Shown: piece after piece, positions 13,117 through 21,450 of the stretch | Position numbering within the stretch: position 1 is the stretch's first letter | Layout: the number at the start of each line of letters is the position of its first letter | Source: a virus | Strand: one strand, 5' to 3' | DNA length: 30,091 bases | IMG/VR virus record: IMGVR_UViG_3300028275_000046 | Coordinates: 1 to 30,091 of that record | Notes under the pieces: model-generated | The model's database searches: none | The model's input: the letters and a program-made list of their open reading frames with translations, nothing else | What the model was told of the DNA's origin: nothing | Translations under genes and position numbers: made by a program

Positions 13117-16100
13117 TTACTACATCCTCCATTATCACTGTTCCATCTTTTGTTTTACCAAATTTAAATTTATATATGTTGCCTGCTTCAATATTCATAT
13201 ATGCTCTAGCAAAAGCGGTTGGAAACACAGTTACAGCATGTAGTTCTCTGCCAGCATCTGCTAATGTAAGAGATGCCATCTTTTTGCCAGTTTTTGTTAC
13301 TCTAGGTTTAAAAGATACTACAAACATTTCATCATCTTTAAATGGAAGCATTTTATAATTTAAAAACTTAATAAATGCATCTTTAGAATCTTTTATTTCA
13401 TCAGCAGGAACTGCAGATACAATCCTGTTATCATTTGCAAGAATAATATAAGTACGACCAGCCTCAATAGAGGTATTTTCTTCATCAAATATACCCACGC
13501 TTCCTGTCTTATCTAGCAACTCTACCCTTGACCATCCTTTTGATCTCTTAATTGATTTTACCATACCCATCAAAATGAATGCGCCCTTTTCTTCATATTC
13601 TTCAATATCATTTATATATGCATAATAATGTTGTGGTACTGGCATATTAAATTCAGGGAGGTTAAGATACTCATATAAGTTTTCTTTAACCTTTTCTGCA
13701 TCTGCTGGATTATCTGGGAATGTAAGTGCGCCAATAGCATTCATTGCTTGTAGTGCACGAGAATTTACTCCATTGCCTTTAGTAAATGTAAACTCTTCTA
13801 CTTCTTTGAAAGAAGCAAATGGTCTAGCAGCAATATAACGATCAGCAATGGTATCAGAAATAAACTTAATAGCGGAGAGTCCAAACCTGATGCCTTTACC
13901 TTCAATTTTAAAATCTTTATCCGAATCATTAATATGAGGCAATTTAATTGGAATGCCCATTCTTTTCGCTTCAATCAAATACTCCGTTCTAGTATCTTTA
14001 TCTTTTTCATTCTTAAGAAGAGCAAACATAAACTCTAGCGGATAGTGGTATTTGAGCCACGCCGTCCAATACGAGAGAGTACTGTAAGCAACGGCATGTG
14101 ATTTGTTAAATGAGTAACCCGCATGAGCCTCAAAGTCATGCCATAGATCAAGCGCATCATTAGGAGCAATATACTGAGAGGCACCCTTAATAAACTTGTC
14201 TTTGAATACATCAAACTCTTTAGCATCTTTTTTCTTTCCAATGATTTTTCTAACTTTATCTGCTTCCGACATGGACATACCGCCAAGGTGTACGCATGTT
14301 TGCATAACTTGTTCCTGGTAAAGAACGCAACCATAAGTGTCCTCCGTAAATGGTTTCATGATTTGGTGCTTATAATTAATATTTTGACGACCATGCTTAC
14401 GAGCAATATAGTCTTTACCAATTGTATTCATAGCACCAGGACGAACTAGAGCATTTGATGCAGCCAATTCATCAAGATTTTTTACCCCCATTTTAACAAG
14501 CAAGTTAGTATATGGGGTTGCTTCACATTGAAATACACCTTTAGTATATCCATCTGAAAGCATTTGATAAACATTTTTGTCTTTCATATCAATACTTAAT
14601 AGATCAATTTTTTTATCATGTCTTTGTTCAATAATGTCTAATGTGTCTTTAAGAACGCTCAAAGTCTTTAAACCAAGAGCATCAATTTTAATTAGACCAA
14701 TCTTCTCAGCCTCTTCCATATCGACTGCAACAACTGGAATCCTATCGTCACTTCCAGTAGAACTGCGAGTCTCCATCGGCGCATACCTAAAGATTGGATC
14801 TTTACTAGTAACAACTCCTGCAGCGTGAATACCAGTACCCCTAATTCGACCACGTAACTGTTCTCCATAAATTTCTACCTCTGGATATTTCTCTCTGAAC
14901 CAAGCAGAGTTTTTAGAAGTACAGTAGTCATCCCATGTATCTACTGTCTTCAATACTTTATTCACATCTGGCAATGGTATATTTAACGCTCTTGCAACAT
15001 CTCTAACAACACCCTTGTCTTTAAATTGTAAGAATGTAGCAATAGAAGCAACATGTCTATATTGTCTTACTAAATAATCTTTTACTTCATCACGACGAGA
15101 ATCTTGAATATCTGTATCAATATCAGGAAAATCATTACGCTCAGGATTAATAAAGCGAAAGAACAAAAGTCCATGCTCAATTGGATCAATATCAGTAATA
15201 CCTAAAGTATAACAAAGAAGTGAGCCTGCGGATGATCCACGACCTGGACCAACCATAATTCCTTCTTTCTTTGCCCAGTTAAGCATGTTACGAACAACTA
15301 GAAAATATGGTGCAAACTTTTTATCACGAATAATTTCTAACTCTTCCATTAATCTATTATCATATATGTCATTACCAAGCCAATTAGAGTTTAGCCTTTT
15401 TTCTTCTAATCCTGCAAATGCTAAGTTTGCTAACTCTTGGTCTGGATTTCTATATTGAACTGGAAGCAGATTCATGCCAGACTTAATATCGTATTCTTCA
15501 ACTTTGTTTGCAATCTCTATAGTATGATCATAAATATCAGTGCGTGTAATACCGTGAGATTCCATGGCACTTTTCATTTCGTCAAATGATAAAAGATGAA
15601 TATCAAACGATCTAAATGACATTTGTCTATCTGCACCATAAAGGTAATCTAATCTATCCATCATATCTTTATGCTTTTTAGATTTATCATATGTTGCGTC
15701 TTTTTGTAATTTAGCATGGGTATTTAAAATTAGCATCATTTCTTGAATAACCTTTTGGTCTTCATTAGAATGGTGGCAGTCTGGCGTTACTACAAGTTTT
15801 ACATTAAGAGAATCTGCAATATCACAAATAGTTTTATTTACCTCTGGAGGATTATGTGGCATAATTTCTACATAATAATCATCGCCAAACTCATCAGCAA
15901 ACCACTGTATATACTTCTTTGCTACTGCTAGTTCTCCAAGTTCTACCGCTTTTGCTACCCAACCACTCAGACATGCTGATGTAACAATTAAACCTTCTTT
16001 ATATTTTTTTAATGTGTCAAAATCAAATCTTGGCTTGCTAAAAAATCCTTCAGTCCAAGCAATTTCATTAATTTTATTTAAGTTGTCTAGACCAACTTGA

Positions 16101-16396
16101 TTCTTAGCAAGAAGGACTATATGATGATAATTTTGATCAAGAGGATCAGTACGATCTGCCTTTGCTCTCTTATCAGCCATATCTGTAGTCATATAGCCTT
16201 CTACGCCAAGTATTGGCTTAATACCCTTTGCTTTTGCAATACGGTGCAGTTCCCTATGCCCAGATAAAGTACCGTGATCTGTGATTGCCAATGCAGGCAT
16301 TCCCAGTTCAACTGCACGGTTCACGTATTCTTCTGGAGTAGCAACACCATCCATTAAGGAATAGTGTGTATGGACATGTAAGCCAACGTAGTTCAT
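13109..16396 (-). CDS. dnaE: DNA polymerase III alpha subunit (C family) with intact PHP domain
   Basis: A 1,095-residue replicative polymerase when started at the ATG at 16394-16396 (a TTG one codon earlier is possible). The N-terminal PHP domain (1-210) keeps all nine putative metal ligands: His7, His9, Asp16, His41, Glu66, His92, Cys142, Asp206, His208. Polymerase core: GPGRGSSAGS (383-392), catalytic Asp425 and Asp427 in FPDIDTD, and Asp572 in KIDALGLKTL. Toward the C-terminus are two OB-like stretches, about 940-990 and 1020-1085 (TKTGKKMASLTLAD). Length is close to bacterial DnaE (about 1,160-1,180). With no epsilon exonuclease gene in view, the PHP domain may proofread. The gene directly follows the SSB gene and precedes MazG. 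Confidence 0.96.
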   Translation of the reverse strand: MNYVGLHVHTHYSLMDGVATPEEYVNRAVELGMPALAITDHGTLSGHRELHRIAKAKGIKPILGVEGYMTTDMADKRAKADRTDPLDQNYHHIVLLAKNQVGLDNLNKINEIAWTEGFFSKPRFDFDTLKKYKEGLIVTSACLSGWVAKAVELGELAVAKKYIQWFADEFGDDYYVEIMPHNPPEVNKTICDIADSLNVKLVVTPDCHHSNEDQKVIQEMMLILNTHAKLQKDATYDKSKKHKDMMDRLDYLYGADRQMSFRSFDIHLLSFDEMKSAMESHGITRTDIYDHTIEIANKVEEYDIKSGMNLLPVQYRNPDQELANLAFAGLEEKRLNSNWLGNDIYDNRLMEELEIIRDKKFAPYFLVVRNMLNWAKKEGIMVGPGRGSSAGSLLCYTLGITDIDPIEHGLLFFRFINPERNDFPDIDTDIQDSRRDEVKDYLVRQYRHVASIATFLQFKDKGVVRDVARALNIPLPDVNKVLKTVDTWDDYCTSKNSAWFREKYPEVEIYGEQLRGRIRGTGIHAAGVVTSKDPIFRYAPMETRSSTGSDDRIPVVAVDMEEAEKIGLIKIDALGLKTLSVLKDTLDIIEQRHDKKIDLLSIDMKDKNVYQMLSDGYTKGVFQCEATPYTNLLVKMGVKNLDELAASNALVRPGAMNTIGKDYIARKHGRQNINYKHQIMKPFTEDTYGCVLYQEQVMQTCVHLGGMSMSEADKVRKIIGKKKDAKEFDVFKDKFIKGASQYIAPNDALDLWHDFEAHAGYSFNKSHAVAYSTLSYWTAWLKYHYPLEFMFALLKNEKDKDTRTEYLIEAKRMGIPIKLPHINDSDKDFKIEGKGIRFGLSAIKFISDTIADRYIAARPFASFKEVEEFTFTKGNGVNSRALQAMNAIGALTFPDNPADAEKVKENLYEYLNLPEFNMPVPQHYYAYINDIEEYEEKGAFILMGMVKSIKRSKGWSRVELLDKTGSVGIFDEENTSIEAGRTYIILANDNRIVSAVPADEIKDSKDAFIKFLNYKMLPFKDDEMFVVSFKPRVTKTGKKMASLTLADAGRELHAVTVFPTAFARAYMNIEAGNIYKFKFGKTKDGTVIMEDVVNV

Positions 16397-16399
16397 CAA

Positions 16400-17053
16400 T
16401 TACCAGTCAATATTAGTTGCTGTTACTGATGGAGTGTCAAACCCAAAGTAGAATGCTTCTTGCTCTGGATATGGAACTTCACGAACTACCTTTTCTAGAT
16501 TAAAGAACTCACGACCATCCCACTTGAATGGTTCTGAGTCTGGAGTGCTTGGAATAAGTGTGTAATTAGTTTCAGTTCCCTGACCATTACGCTTTAGTTT
16601 CCAAGTCAAATTTGAGATGCTTCCTGTTTCAAGTGCATACTCACGAATTGTATTAAATGCAGATTGCTTGCTGATACCTTGTGACCATACTGCAATGTAT
16701 GGATCTTCTGTGCCATCATCAACTAGTACATTTGTATAGAAGCGAAGACGTGCTCTCCAACCACTCTTTGGTTCTTTACGAGCCATCTCACAGCCAAAGC
16801 AACGACCTTCTGATTCTTGAGTACAAGCAGCCTTACGCTTGTAGTCTTTTGGATTAGTATGTTCAGAAACAACTACAGCCATACCACGATCTTCATTATA
16901 GTTTGCTGAGTCAGAATCTAATTCGTTAACAAAACGAATCTTTGCTGCTTGTCCATCTGCTAGTTTAACCCAGCGGACTTTTGTTCCTGTGCTTTCGTAT
17001 TTTGGTTTTTCGACTAGGGCGTTAATATTTTTTAGTCCCTTTACAATAGTCAT
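16400..17053 (-). CDS. gp32-like single-stranded DNA-binding protein
   Basis: A 217-residue protein. His65, Cys77, Cys85 and Cys88 (SEHTNP, AACTQ, GRCFGCEM) are spaced H-x11-C-x7-C-x2-C, very near the zinc site of T4 gp32 (H-x12-C-x9-C-x2-C). KVRWVKLADGQAAKIRFVNE before it and SGWRARLRFYTNVLVDD after it fit OB-fold strands rich in basic and aromatic residues. The position between primase and polymerase supports a replication SSB. It lacks the very acidic tail of gp32; it ends VTATNIDW. AAGGAG precedes the ATG, and a strong promoter sits just upstream. The function is inferred from the zinc pattern and context; no homology search was run. Confidence 0.8.
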   Translation of the reverse strand: MTIVKGLKNINALVEKPKYESTGTKVRWVKLADGQAAKIRFVNELDSDSANYNEDRGMAVVVSEHTNPKDYKRKAACTQESEGRCFGCEMARKEPKSGWRARLRFYTNVLVDDGTEDPYIAVWSQGISKQSAFNTIREYALETGSISNLTWKLKRNGQGTETNYTLIPSTPDSEPFKWDGREFFNLEKVVREVPYPEQEAFYFGFDTPSVTATNIDW

Positions 17054-17079
17054 ATTTTCTCCTTATATATAAGTTTTAT

Positions 17080-18003
17080 CTATTTTAGCATAGCATCAAT
17101 AACATTGTCAAATGAAAGTTTTAGTTGCCTAATTTCATCATCTGTCATATCACCAATGTCTTTATATTTTTTATCAGGTCGGATAACTGTAACTAAGTTT
17201 CCTAATTTTTCAATTAGTCTATCAGCCATAATTGATCCAGCCTCATCGTTGTCTGCTACAAGTACAATACTATTAAAGTATTTTTTCAAAAGTCCCATCT
17301 GGCTTGATGAAACATTTGCCCCTAGGGTAGCAACCGCAGGGAAACCTACTTGATCTAATCGAATTGCATCAAAAGATGATTCAACAACATAGATAGTCTT
17401 TGATGCTTTTACTCTATGCAAATTAAAAAGTATTTTACTCTTAGGTAAGCCTGGTGTATTTTTAAACTCTTTACCCTCAATAGTTCTAGCAACAAATCCA
17501 ATAGTCATACCTTCTGGAGACTGCATTGGAATTACCACTGAATCTTGTTTTTCTGAATATCCTAAATCAAACTTGGTAACAGAATCTTTTGTAATTCTTC
17601 TACCTTCAAAATATGTCATTGCCCTAGGAGATTCTAGTGCCTGCTTATTCAATCTTTTAATCAATAATTCATCATATTGAACAAAGTCAGGTGCTGCATA
17701 TAAAGTTTTATTAACAAGAGATTCAATATCTGTTTCTACTTCTTTGCTTTTAATATATCTAACAGATTCAAAATATGTTCTACCTGTCATATGCATAATT
17801 AATTCTATAAGGTTCTTAGTAGTTTGACAGCCAAAACAAAAGAATAGCCCAGAGTCTTTAGAAACTTCTCCAGCAGGAGTTCTATTATTGTTATGGTATG
17901 GACAAAATATAATATAGTCAGTGCCGTATTCTGCCTCTATATCTATTCCTGCGCCTGTTAGTACTCTATGTATCTGTTGTGTTGTATATATCTCTTTAAG
18001 CAT
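17080..18003 (-). CDS. DnaG-like primase
   Basis: A 307-residue primase started at the ATG at 18001-18003; a longer reading from a TTG at 18045 overlaps the helicase gene by 50 bases and is less likely. An N-terminal CHC2 zinc finger (Cys34, His37 in FCPYHN; Cys56, Cys59 in FFCFGC) is followed by the RNA polymerase core and TOPRIM motifs: Glu208 in YVVESSFDA and Asp251/Asp253 in VLVADNDEAG. It has no helicase-binding C-terminal domain of the DnaG type and is about half the length of DnaG. It would make RNA primers for the phage polymerase. Its start overlaps the helicase stop by eight bases, so the two are coupled. Confidence 0.92.
   Translation of the reverse strand: MLKEIYTTQQIHRVLTGAGIDIEAEYGTDYIIFCPYHNNNRTPAGEVSKDSGLFFCFGCQTTKNLIELIMHMTGRTYFESVRYIKSKEVETDIESLVNKTLYAAPDFVQYDELLIKRLNKQALESPRAMTYFEGRRITKDSVTKFDLGYSEKQDSVVIPMQSPEGMTIGFVARTIEGKEFKNTPGLPKSKILFNLHRVKASKTIYVVESSFDAIRLDQVGFPAVATLGANVSSSQMGLLKKYFNSIVLVADNDEAGSIMADRLIEKLGNLVTVIRPDKKYKDIGDMTDDEIRQLKLSFDNVIDAMLK
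17082..17111 (-). promoter_or_regulatory. Strong promoter TTGACA-N18-TAAAAT with extended -10
   Basis: On the minus strand a consensus -35 TTGACA (17106-17111) and -10 TAAAAT (17082-17087), preceded by TGC, are 18 bases apart. The site overlaps the last codons and stop of the primase gene. The start point would be near 17075, with a leader of about 22 bases holding AAGGAG. It would boost SSB, which is needed in large amounts, and the polymerase after it. Confidence 0.7.
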
Positions 18004-19222
18004 TTTTATCTTCGAAATCTTTATATCTGTAATATCCTTTATCAAAATCTACTTGTATTAAAAAGTCTCCCATAAATCCGTTACGATTTTTTCTGAATGC
18101 ACATTCAATTATATCACTGTTGGATGCACGACCCAATGCTAATACCCAGTCAGCATCGTAGGCAATCTGTCTTGACCATGCTGTTTGACCAAGTGTAGGT
18201 ACAGTAGAAAGATCTTTTACATCATCTGGAGTTGCAGAAGAAATTGCAATAATGGGCATTTCTTCACTAATAGCCATAAGTTTAAGTTCTCGTGAAAGGT
18301 TCTTCATTCTAACTGTTTCATTATCTGCTTTTTGATTTGGAGACATAAGTTGTAAATAGTCAACAATAACAAAGTCTGGTTTATATTGATCTATCTTTCC
18401 ACGAATAACTGATGGTGTAATCTCTCCGCCCTGATCGTTAGAAATAATATGAAAGTGTGGTCTACCTTCTACCTTATTTGAATGCCACTTCTTAAGCATA
18501 TCTGTTTCAACTTCACCATTGCTAAGTTTACGATGAGACCATAATCCCTCACCCATAATTGCAAATACACGGTTACGAACTTCTGTTTCAGACATTTCAA
18601 GACTGATAATCATAGGCGTTTTGCCTTGCTTCCATGCCTGTACCGCAAAATAAAGAGCAAGCCATGATTTACCAATACCTGGATAAGCAAGGAAAATACC
18701 TAGTTGACCTGCCGTAATACCAGAAGGTAGGTAGTTATCAAAACCTGGAAGACCAGTTTTAATTCCTATAGATCCAAGTTCTTGTTGCTTTCTTACATTT
18801 TCAAAATATGCAATTGCTGATTCTAAATCTGTAGCATCAACATCTCTAATTGTAGATGTATTTTTCTTTAATTCTGAAGTTTTAGTAATTAATTGCTCTA
18901 GTGCCTTTTGACCTTCTCCACCTTGAATTTCAGATGCAGCGTTACGAATAATATCTTTAAGGCTATCGTTTAAATATTCAACTTGAAGTTCATCTAAATG
19001 GTGCTTTGTTGCACCTACCTCTTGAACTGGAGTAAAATCTCTAAACTTTTCTACAACTAATGATAGTGGAGGAACTGTGCCATTATGCTCTGCGTAGTTT
19101 CTAATGAAAAGCCAAACATCATTATGCGTTCTAAGAATATTATCTACATTGGCTTGCAGGAGTACGTGAACCTGTTTATCTTGCAATACTGCTGATATTA
19201 GTTTTGCCTCTGTGTTATTCAC
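17996..19222 (-). CDS. DnaB-like replicative helicase
   Basis: A 408-residue hexameric helicase. The N-terminal domain (1-120) is helical; the RecA-like motor has TGLPGFDNYLPSGITAGQLG (156-175), Walker A PGIGKS (181-186), the ISLEMS motif (206-211), Walker B FVIVDYLQLM (Asp288) and AFRKNRNG near the C-terminus as arginine-finger region. Start codon GTG with GGGAG seven bases upstream. It unwinds DNA ahead of the polymerase and recruits the primase encoded just after it. The short gene before it may encode its loader. Confidence 0.94.
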   Translation of the reverse strand: MNNTEAKLISAVLQDKQVHVLLQANVDNILRTHNDVWLFIRNYAEHNGTVPPLSLVVEKFRDFTPVQEVGATKHHLDELQVEYLNDSLKDIIRNAASEIQGGEGQKALEQLITKTSELKKNTSTIRDVDATDLESAIAYFENVRKQQELGSIGIKTGLPGFDNYLPSGITAGQLGIFLAYPGIGKSWLALYFAVQAWKQGKTPMIISLEMSETEVRNRVFAIMGEGLWSHRKLSNGEVETDMLKKWHSNKVEGRPHFHIISNDQGGEITPSVIRGKIDQYKPDFVIVDYLQLMSPNQKADNETVRMKNLSRELKLMAISEEMPIIAISSATPDDVKDLSTVPTLGQTAWSRQIAYDADWVLALGRASNSDIIECAFRKNRNGFMGDFLIQVDFDKGYYRYKDFEDKNA

Positions 19223-19523
19223 TTAGCCACTCCCTTGCTAATTTTCTACGCTCTTCTCGTTCTTTAATATCTGCCTGCACTTCTAGTTTACCATTAAGAA
19301 TTTTTTCTGCATTATATGCAAAGAAGTTCCAATTTGGATCTTGAGCAACTAAAAAATAATAATCTAATAAATCATAACAGTCTTTTATCCCATAGGATTC
19401 AACAAGGGCATCTGCAGCCCATTGCTCAACATTAAGATTGAGATTAGACTTTTGCTCATATCTTTGCAAATATAATTTGTTGTATCGACTGAGCAAAGCC
19501 ATTCGGTCTTTGCGGTCAGCCAT
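19215..19523 (-). CDS. Small protein upstream of helicase, possible loader
   Basis: A 102-residue, mostly helical, charged protein: ADRKDRMALLSRYNKLYLQR, NLNVEQWAADALVESYG, a Tyr/Phe/Trp-rich centre (LLDYYFLVAQDPNWNFF) and a basic C-terminus (KEREERRKLAREWLSE). No ATPase motif. It overlaps the DnaB-like gene by eight bases. Phage helicase loaders of the T4 gp59 or SPP1 gp39 type are small, helical and encoded beside the helicase, so a loader role is plausible, but no sequence signature proves it. Confidence 0.62.
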   Translation of the reverse strand: MADRKDRMALLSRYNKLYLQRYEQKSNLNLNVEQWAADALVESYGIKDCYDLLDYYFLVAQDPNWNFFAYNAEKILNGKLEVQADIKEREERRKLAREWLSE

Positions 19524-19524
19524 A

Positions 19525-19737
19525 CTATTCTTCTACTAACTCTGTCTTTGCTTCTTGAACCTTTTCTACCACTTTGCTTTCAACAAAGGAGTAAACACGG
19601 TCCATAGCCTCATTTGTAGTTTCTCCATCACGGGTATAATCAACTACCCCAAGATCAACTCTTAAAGACTGGAAATTACCCAGATTAAGGGTATATCCAA
19701 GTGTTACTGATACTTTTGTGTCATTACGTTCTTCCAC
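19525..19737 (-). CDS. Conserved small phage protein
   Basis: A protein of 70 residues. A perfect AAGGAGG lies five bases before a GTG at 19735-19737, which is taken as the start; a TTG 15 bases further up overlaps that ribosome site. The protein has a beta-rich half, VSVTLGYTLNLGNFQSLRVD, then a helical acidic half (EAMDRVYSFVESKVVEKVQE). I recall similar short proteins beginning with a GYTLNLGN-type strand in other phages, without assigned function. It lies between the HTH/AT-hook gene and the possible loader. Confidence 0.7.
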   Translation of the reverse strand: MEERNDTKVSVTLGYTLNLGNFQSLRVDLGVVDYTRDGETTNEAMDRVYSFVESKVVEKVQEAKTELVEE

Positions 19738-19755
19738 CACTGCCTCCTTCAAAGG

Positions 19756-20301
19756 CTAATTAATGCTCTCTCCCCAAACAGGAATAAATCTACCATCTTC
19801 AGTTTTTGTATAAACCAGTATACCATCGCCAGTTCTTCGTGTCAACTCCTGAGATGTAGGAGTCATATTGTTTGTTATTAAATTATCTTTTCTTGGTCTA
19901 CCAATATGTATGCTTGCAAGTATATCACGTATCTCTTTTAATTGCGATTCAGAGTAGTACGCTCTTACTTGCCAATCTCTTGTACCGCCAACCTGTGCTC
20001 CTATTGGAGGCGGAATAACTCCACGTTTAATTAGATATGGAATATATTTACGATGCCTATTGACAAGTCTTGCAGTTTCTGCTACAGTATATGCCCTTTG
20101 TCTATTTTTTCTGAAGTCATTACGAAAACAAGTTTCTAGTCTATCTTTTGTAATATTGTAAAATGTAACCATACCAGTTGATCTAGAACTATGATATAGT
20201 CTAACTAAATCATTATTTAAAAACCAAATTTTTTGGTTACCTTTAATTATAGGCTGACTATTGTAGTCTTTGCTCTCAAGTTTTCTTGGTCCAAAAGCCA
20301 T
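19756..20301 (-). CDS. MerR-like HTH DNA-binding protein with AT-hook-like motif
   Basis: A 181-residue basic protein. Residues 69-125 (RAYTVAETARLVNRHRKYIP, then LIKRGVIPPPIG, W110 and YYSESQLKEI) have the layout of a MerR/excisionase-type winged HTH. It is followed at 133-139 by IGRPRKD, which contains the GRP core of an AT-hook. There is no integrase in the window, so a regulator or origin-binding role fits better than excisionase. AGGAGGG directly precedes the ATG. The gene lies exactly at the border between tail and replication modules, a place suited to a transcriptional switch. Confidence 0.75.
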   Translation of the reverse strand: MAFGPRKLESKDYNSQPIIKGNQKIWFLNNDLVRLYHSSRSTGMVTFYNITKDRLETCFRNDFRKNRQRAYTVAETARLVNRHRKYIPYLIKRGVIPPPIGAQVGGTRDWQVRAYYSESQLKEIRDILASIHIGRPRKDNLITNNMTPTSQELTRRTGDGILVYTKTEDGRFIPVWGESIN

Positions 20302-20438
20302 TTTCCCTCCTTGCTATCTGAAGGTGGATGATAAAAATTTCTAGATCCACAACGGATGCAATAGGTCTCTAAGTGTATTTGGCTAGAATATTGTCTATCA
20401 ACAAACATTCTACCTTTGCAGCGTCTGCAATGGATCAT
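20247..20438 (-). CDS. Small zinc-ribbon protein
   Basis: A 63-residue protein started at the ATG at 20436-20438, ten bases below AAAAGGGG; a TTG at 20471 would add 11 residues and overlap the previous gene. MIHCRRCKGRMF and YCIRCGSRNF give a four-cysteine zinc ribbon (Cys4, Cys7, Cys27, Cys30), followed by a basic tail. Its end overlaps the HTH/AT-hook gene by 55 bases, so the two are probably co-translated. A nucleic-acid-binding or transcription role is likely. Unnamed in my knowledge. Confidence 0.74.
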   Translation of the reverse strand: MIHCRRCKGRMFVDRQYSSQIHLETYCIRCGSRNFYHPPSDSKEGKWLLDQENLRAKTTIVSL

Positions 20439-20454
20439 GTACCCAATTCCCCTT

Positions 20455-20898
20455 TTAGTTTGGAATTCCAATAATAATTAGGTGAACAGCCAAGGACAGA
20501 TCTCCTGACGCTCCAAACCTAACCACTCCTTCTACTCTTGATGTAGTAACAGATTTTAAAATAACATTTACATTTTGTCCTGCTGGAGTATTTCCAATAT
20601 TAACTGCAGTAGCAGATGCTATTGGTGCATATTTAAAATCAGATGGGAAGTCATATGAAAATGTCTTTTCGTTTCCTGCGCTAACTGTTGAGTTATTTGC
20701 TACTTCAACATACCCACCAACTACTCTAGCCTCTGATGTTTTTACACTCTGCTTACCTGCAGAAACAGTATCTACAGTAGTATAGTTGTAGGTTGCAGAT
20801 GAAACCTGCGTAGAAATATCATTAATTGTATCTGCCAACTGATAAATGTATGTAACATCTAACGGTTGACCTCGTTCTGGTAGTGGTACTTTTGCCAT
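20455..20898 (-). CDS. Tail-associated protein with lectin-like C-terminal domain
   Basis: A 147-residue protein. The N-terminus (MAKVPLPERGQPLDVTYIYQ) forms a short adaptor and helix. The rest (about 52-147) is a beta sandwich with VEVANNSTVSAGNEKTFSYD, FPSDFKYAPIASATAVN and a hydrophobic last strand LAVHLIIIGIP, resembling H-type lectin domains found in phage fibres. A receptor-binding or fibre-tip role is likely. GGAGAG precedes the ATG, and a TGATATAAT promoter word lies directly upstream. It is the last gene of the tail module. Confidence 0.65.
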   Translation of the reverse strand: MAKVPLPERGQPLDVTYIYQLADTINDISTQVSSATYNYTTVDTVSAGKQSVKTSEARVVGGYVEVANNSTVSAGNEKTFSYDFPSDFKYAPIASATAVNIGNTPAGQNVNVILKSVTTSRVEGVVRFGASGDLSLAVHLIIIGIPN

Positions 20899-20907
20899 TA
20901 TCTCTCC

Positions 20908-20916
20908 ATTATATCA
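20908..20916 (-). promoter_or_regulatory. Extended -10 promoter, TGATATAAT
   Basis: On the minus strand TGA-TATAAT (hexamer 20908-20913) follows immediately on the TAA stop of the 177-residue tail gene. The predicted start point, near 20901, is only about three bases from the ATG at 20898, so the transcript would have almost no leader, and GGAGAG would be at its very 5' end. No clear -35. Confidence 0.5.
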
Positions 20917-21450
20917 TTAAACAGTCTCATTGAGCAGTCTATAAACTTTTAAAAATGGTGTTCCTGGAGCGCCATCTGCTCTTTCAATTGGTTCTCCTTT
21001 TAAATAAATCTCAACACTCATTCTATTTGGCGTGGTTGGTTGCACAACTCCATTAATTGTCCATGTATTTGGAATTGGTAAAGCAAGAGATGTTGTATCA
21101 ATTCTTTCTTTATATAGCCAATCACCATTTCCACCACCACGATCCCATCTTACCCAAATATCATATTCATGTGTTTTAGTTATTGAATAAGTATTTCCAC
21201 CATCAACTTTGGTTACTTCTACAGCATCCCAAACAATAGTAGCAATTGATCCTGCTTTATTAAATACAATATTTCCAGGCACAAATGTATAACCTGGTTG
21301 TATTAAATAGACAGGAGACCAATGAGATGTTCTGTTTCTATCTGAAGAAATAATCCTATATCTTACAGAATATCCCTCTGTATTAGAGTCAATGGCTGGT
21401 AAATTATTTGGAGAAGTTTTAAACTTTTTAATTGTTTCAGAAGTAGCCAT
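20917..21450 (-). CDS. Tail structural protein, fibronectin-III-like
   Basis: A 177-residue beta-rich protein. YSVRYRIISSDRNRTSHWSP and the later VWDAVEVTK, YDIWVRWDRGG and DWLYKERIDTTSL stretches resemble a fibronectin type III or similar Ig-like fold used in phage baseplates and fibres. The TAAT overlap with the upstream 383-residue gene and shared strand place it in the tail operon. It is likely a minor tail or fibre-linker protein; no exact family is recognised. Confidence 0.62.
   Translation of the reverse strand: MATSETIKKFKTSPNNLPAIDSNTEGYSVRYRIISSDRNRTSHWSPVYLIQPGYTFVPGNIVFNKAGSIATIVWDAVEVTKVDGGNTYSITKTHEYDIWVRWDRGGGNGDWLYKERIDTTSLALPIPNTWTINGVVQPTTPNRMSVEIYLKGEPIERADGAPGTPFLKVYRLLNETV

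Noticed and set aside
14035-14334. A 99-residue minus-strand frame inside the polymerase gene
   Set aside because: It overlaps the polymerase core in another frame, lacks a ribosome site and has composition typical of a shadow frame.
17080-18045. A longer primase starting at TTG 18043-18045
   Set aside because: It would overlap the helicase by 50 bases and adds 14 residues before the conserved start of the zinc finger region; the ATG at 18001-18003 has normal coupling to the helicase stop.
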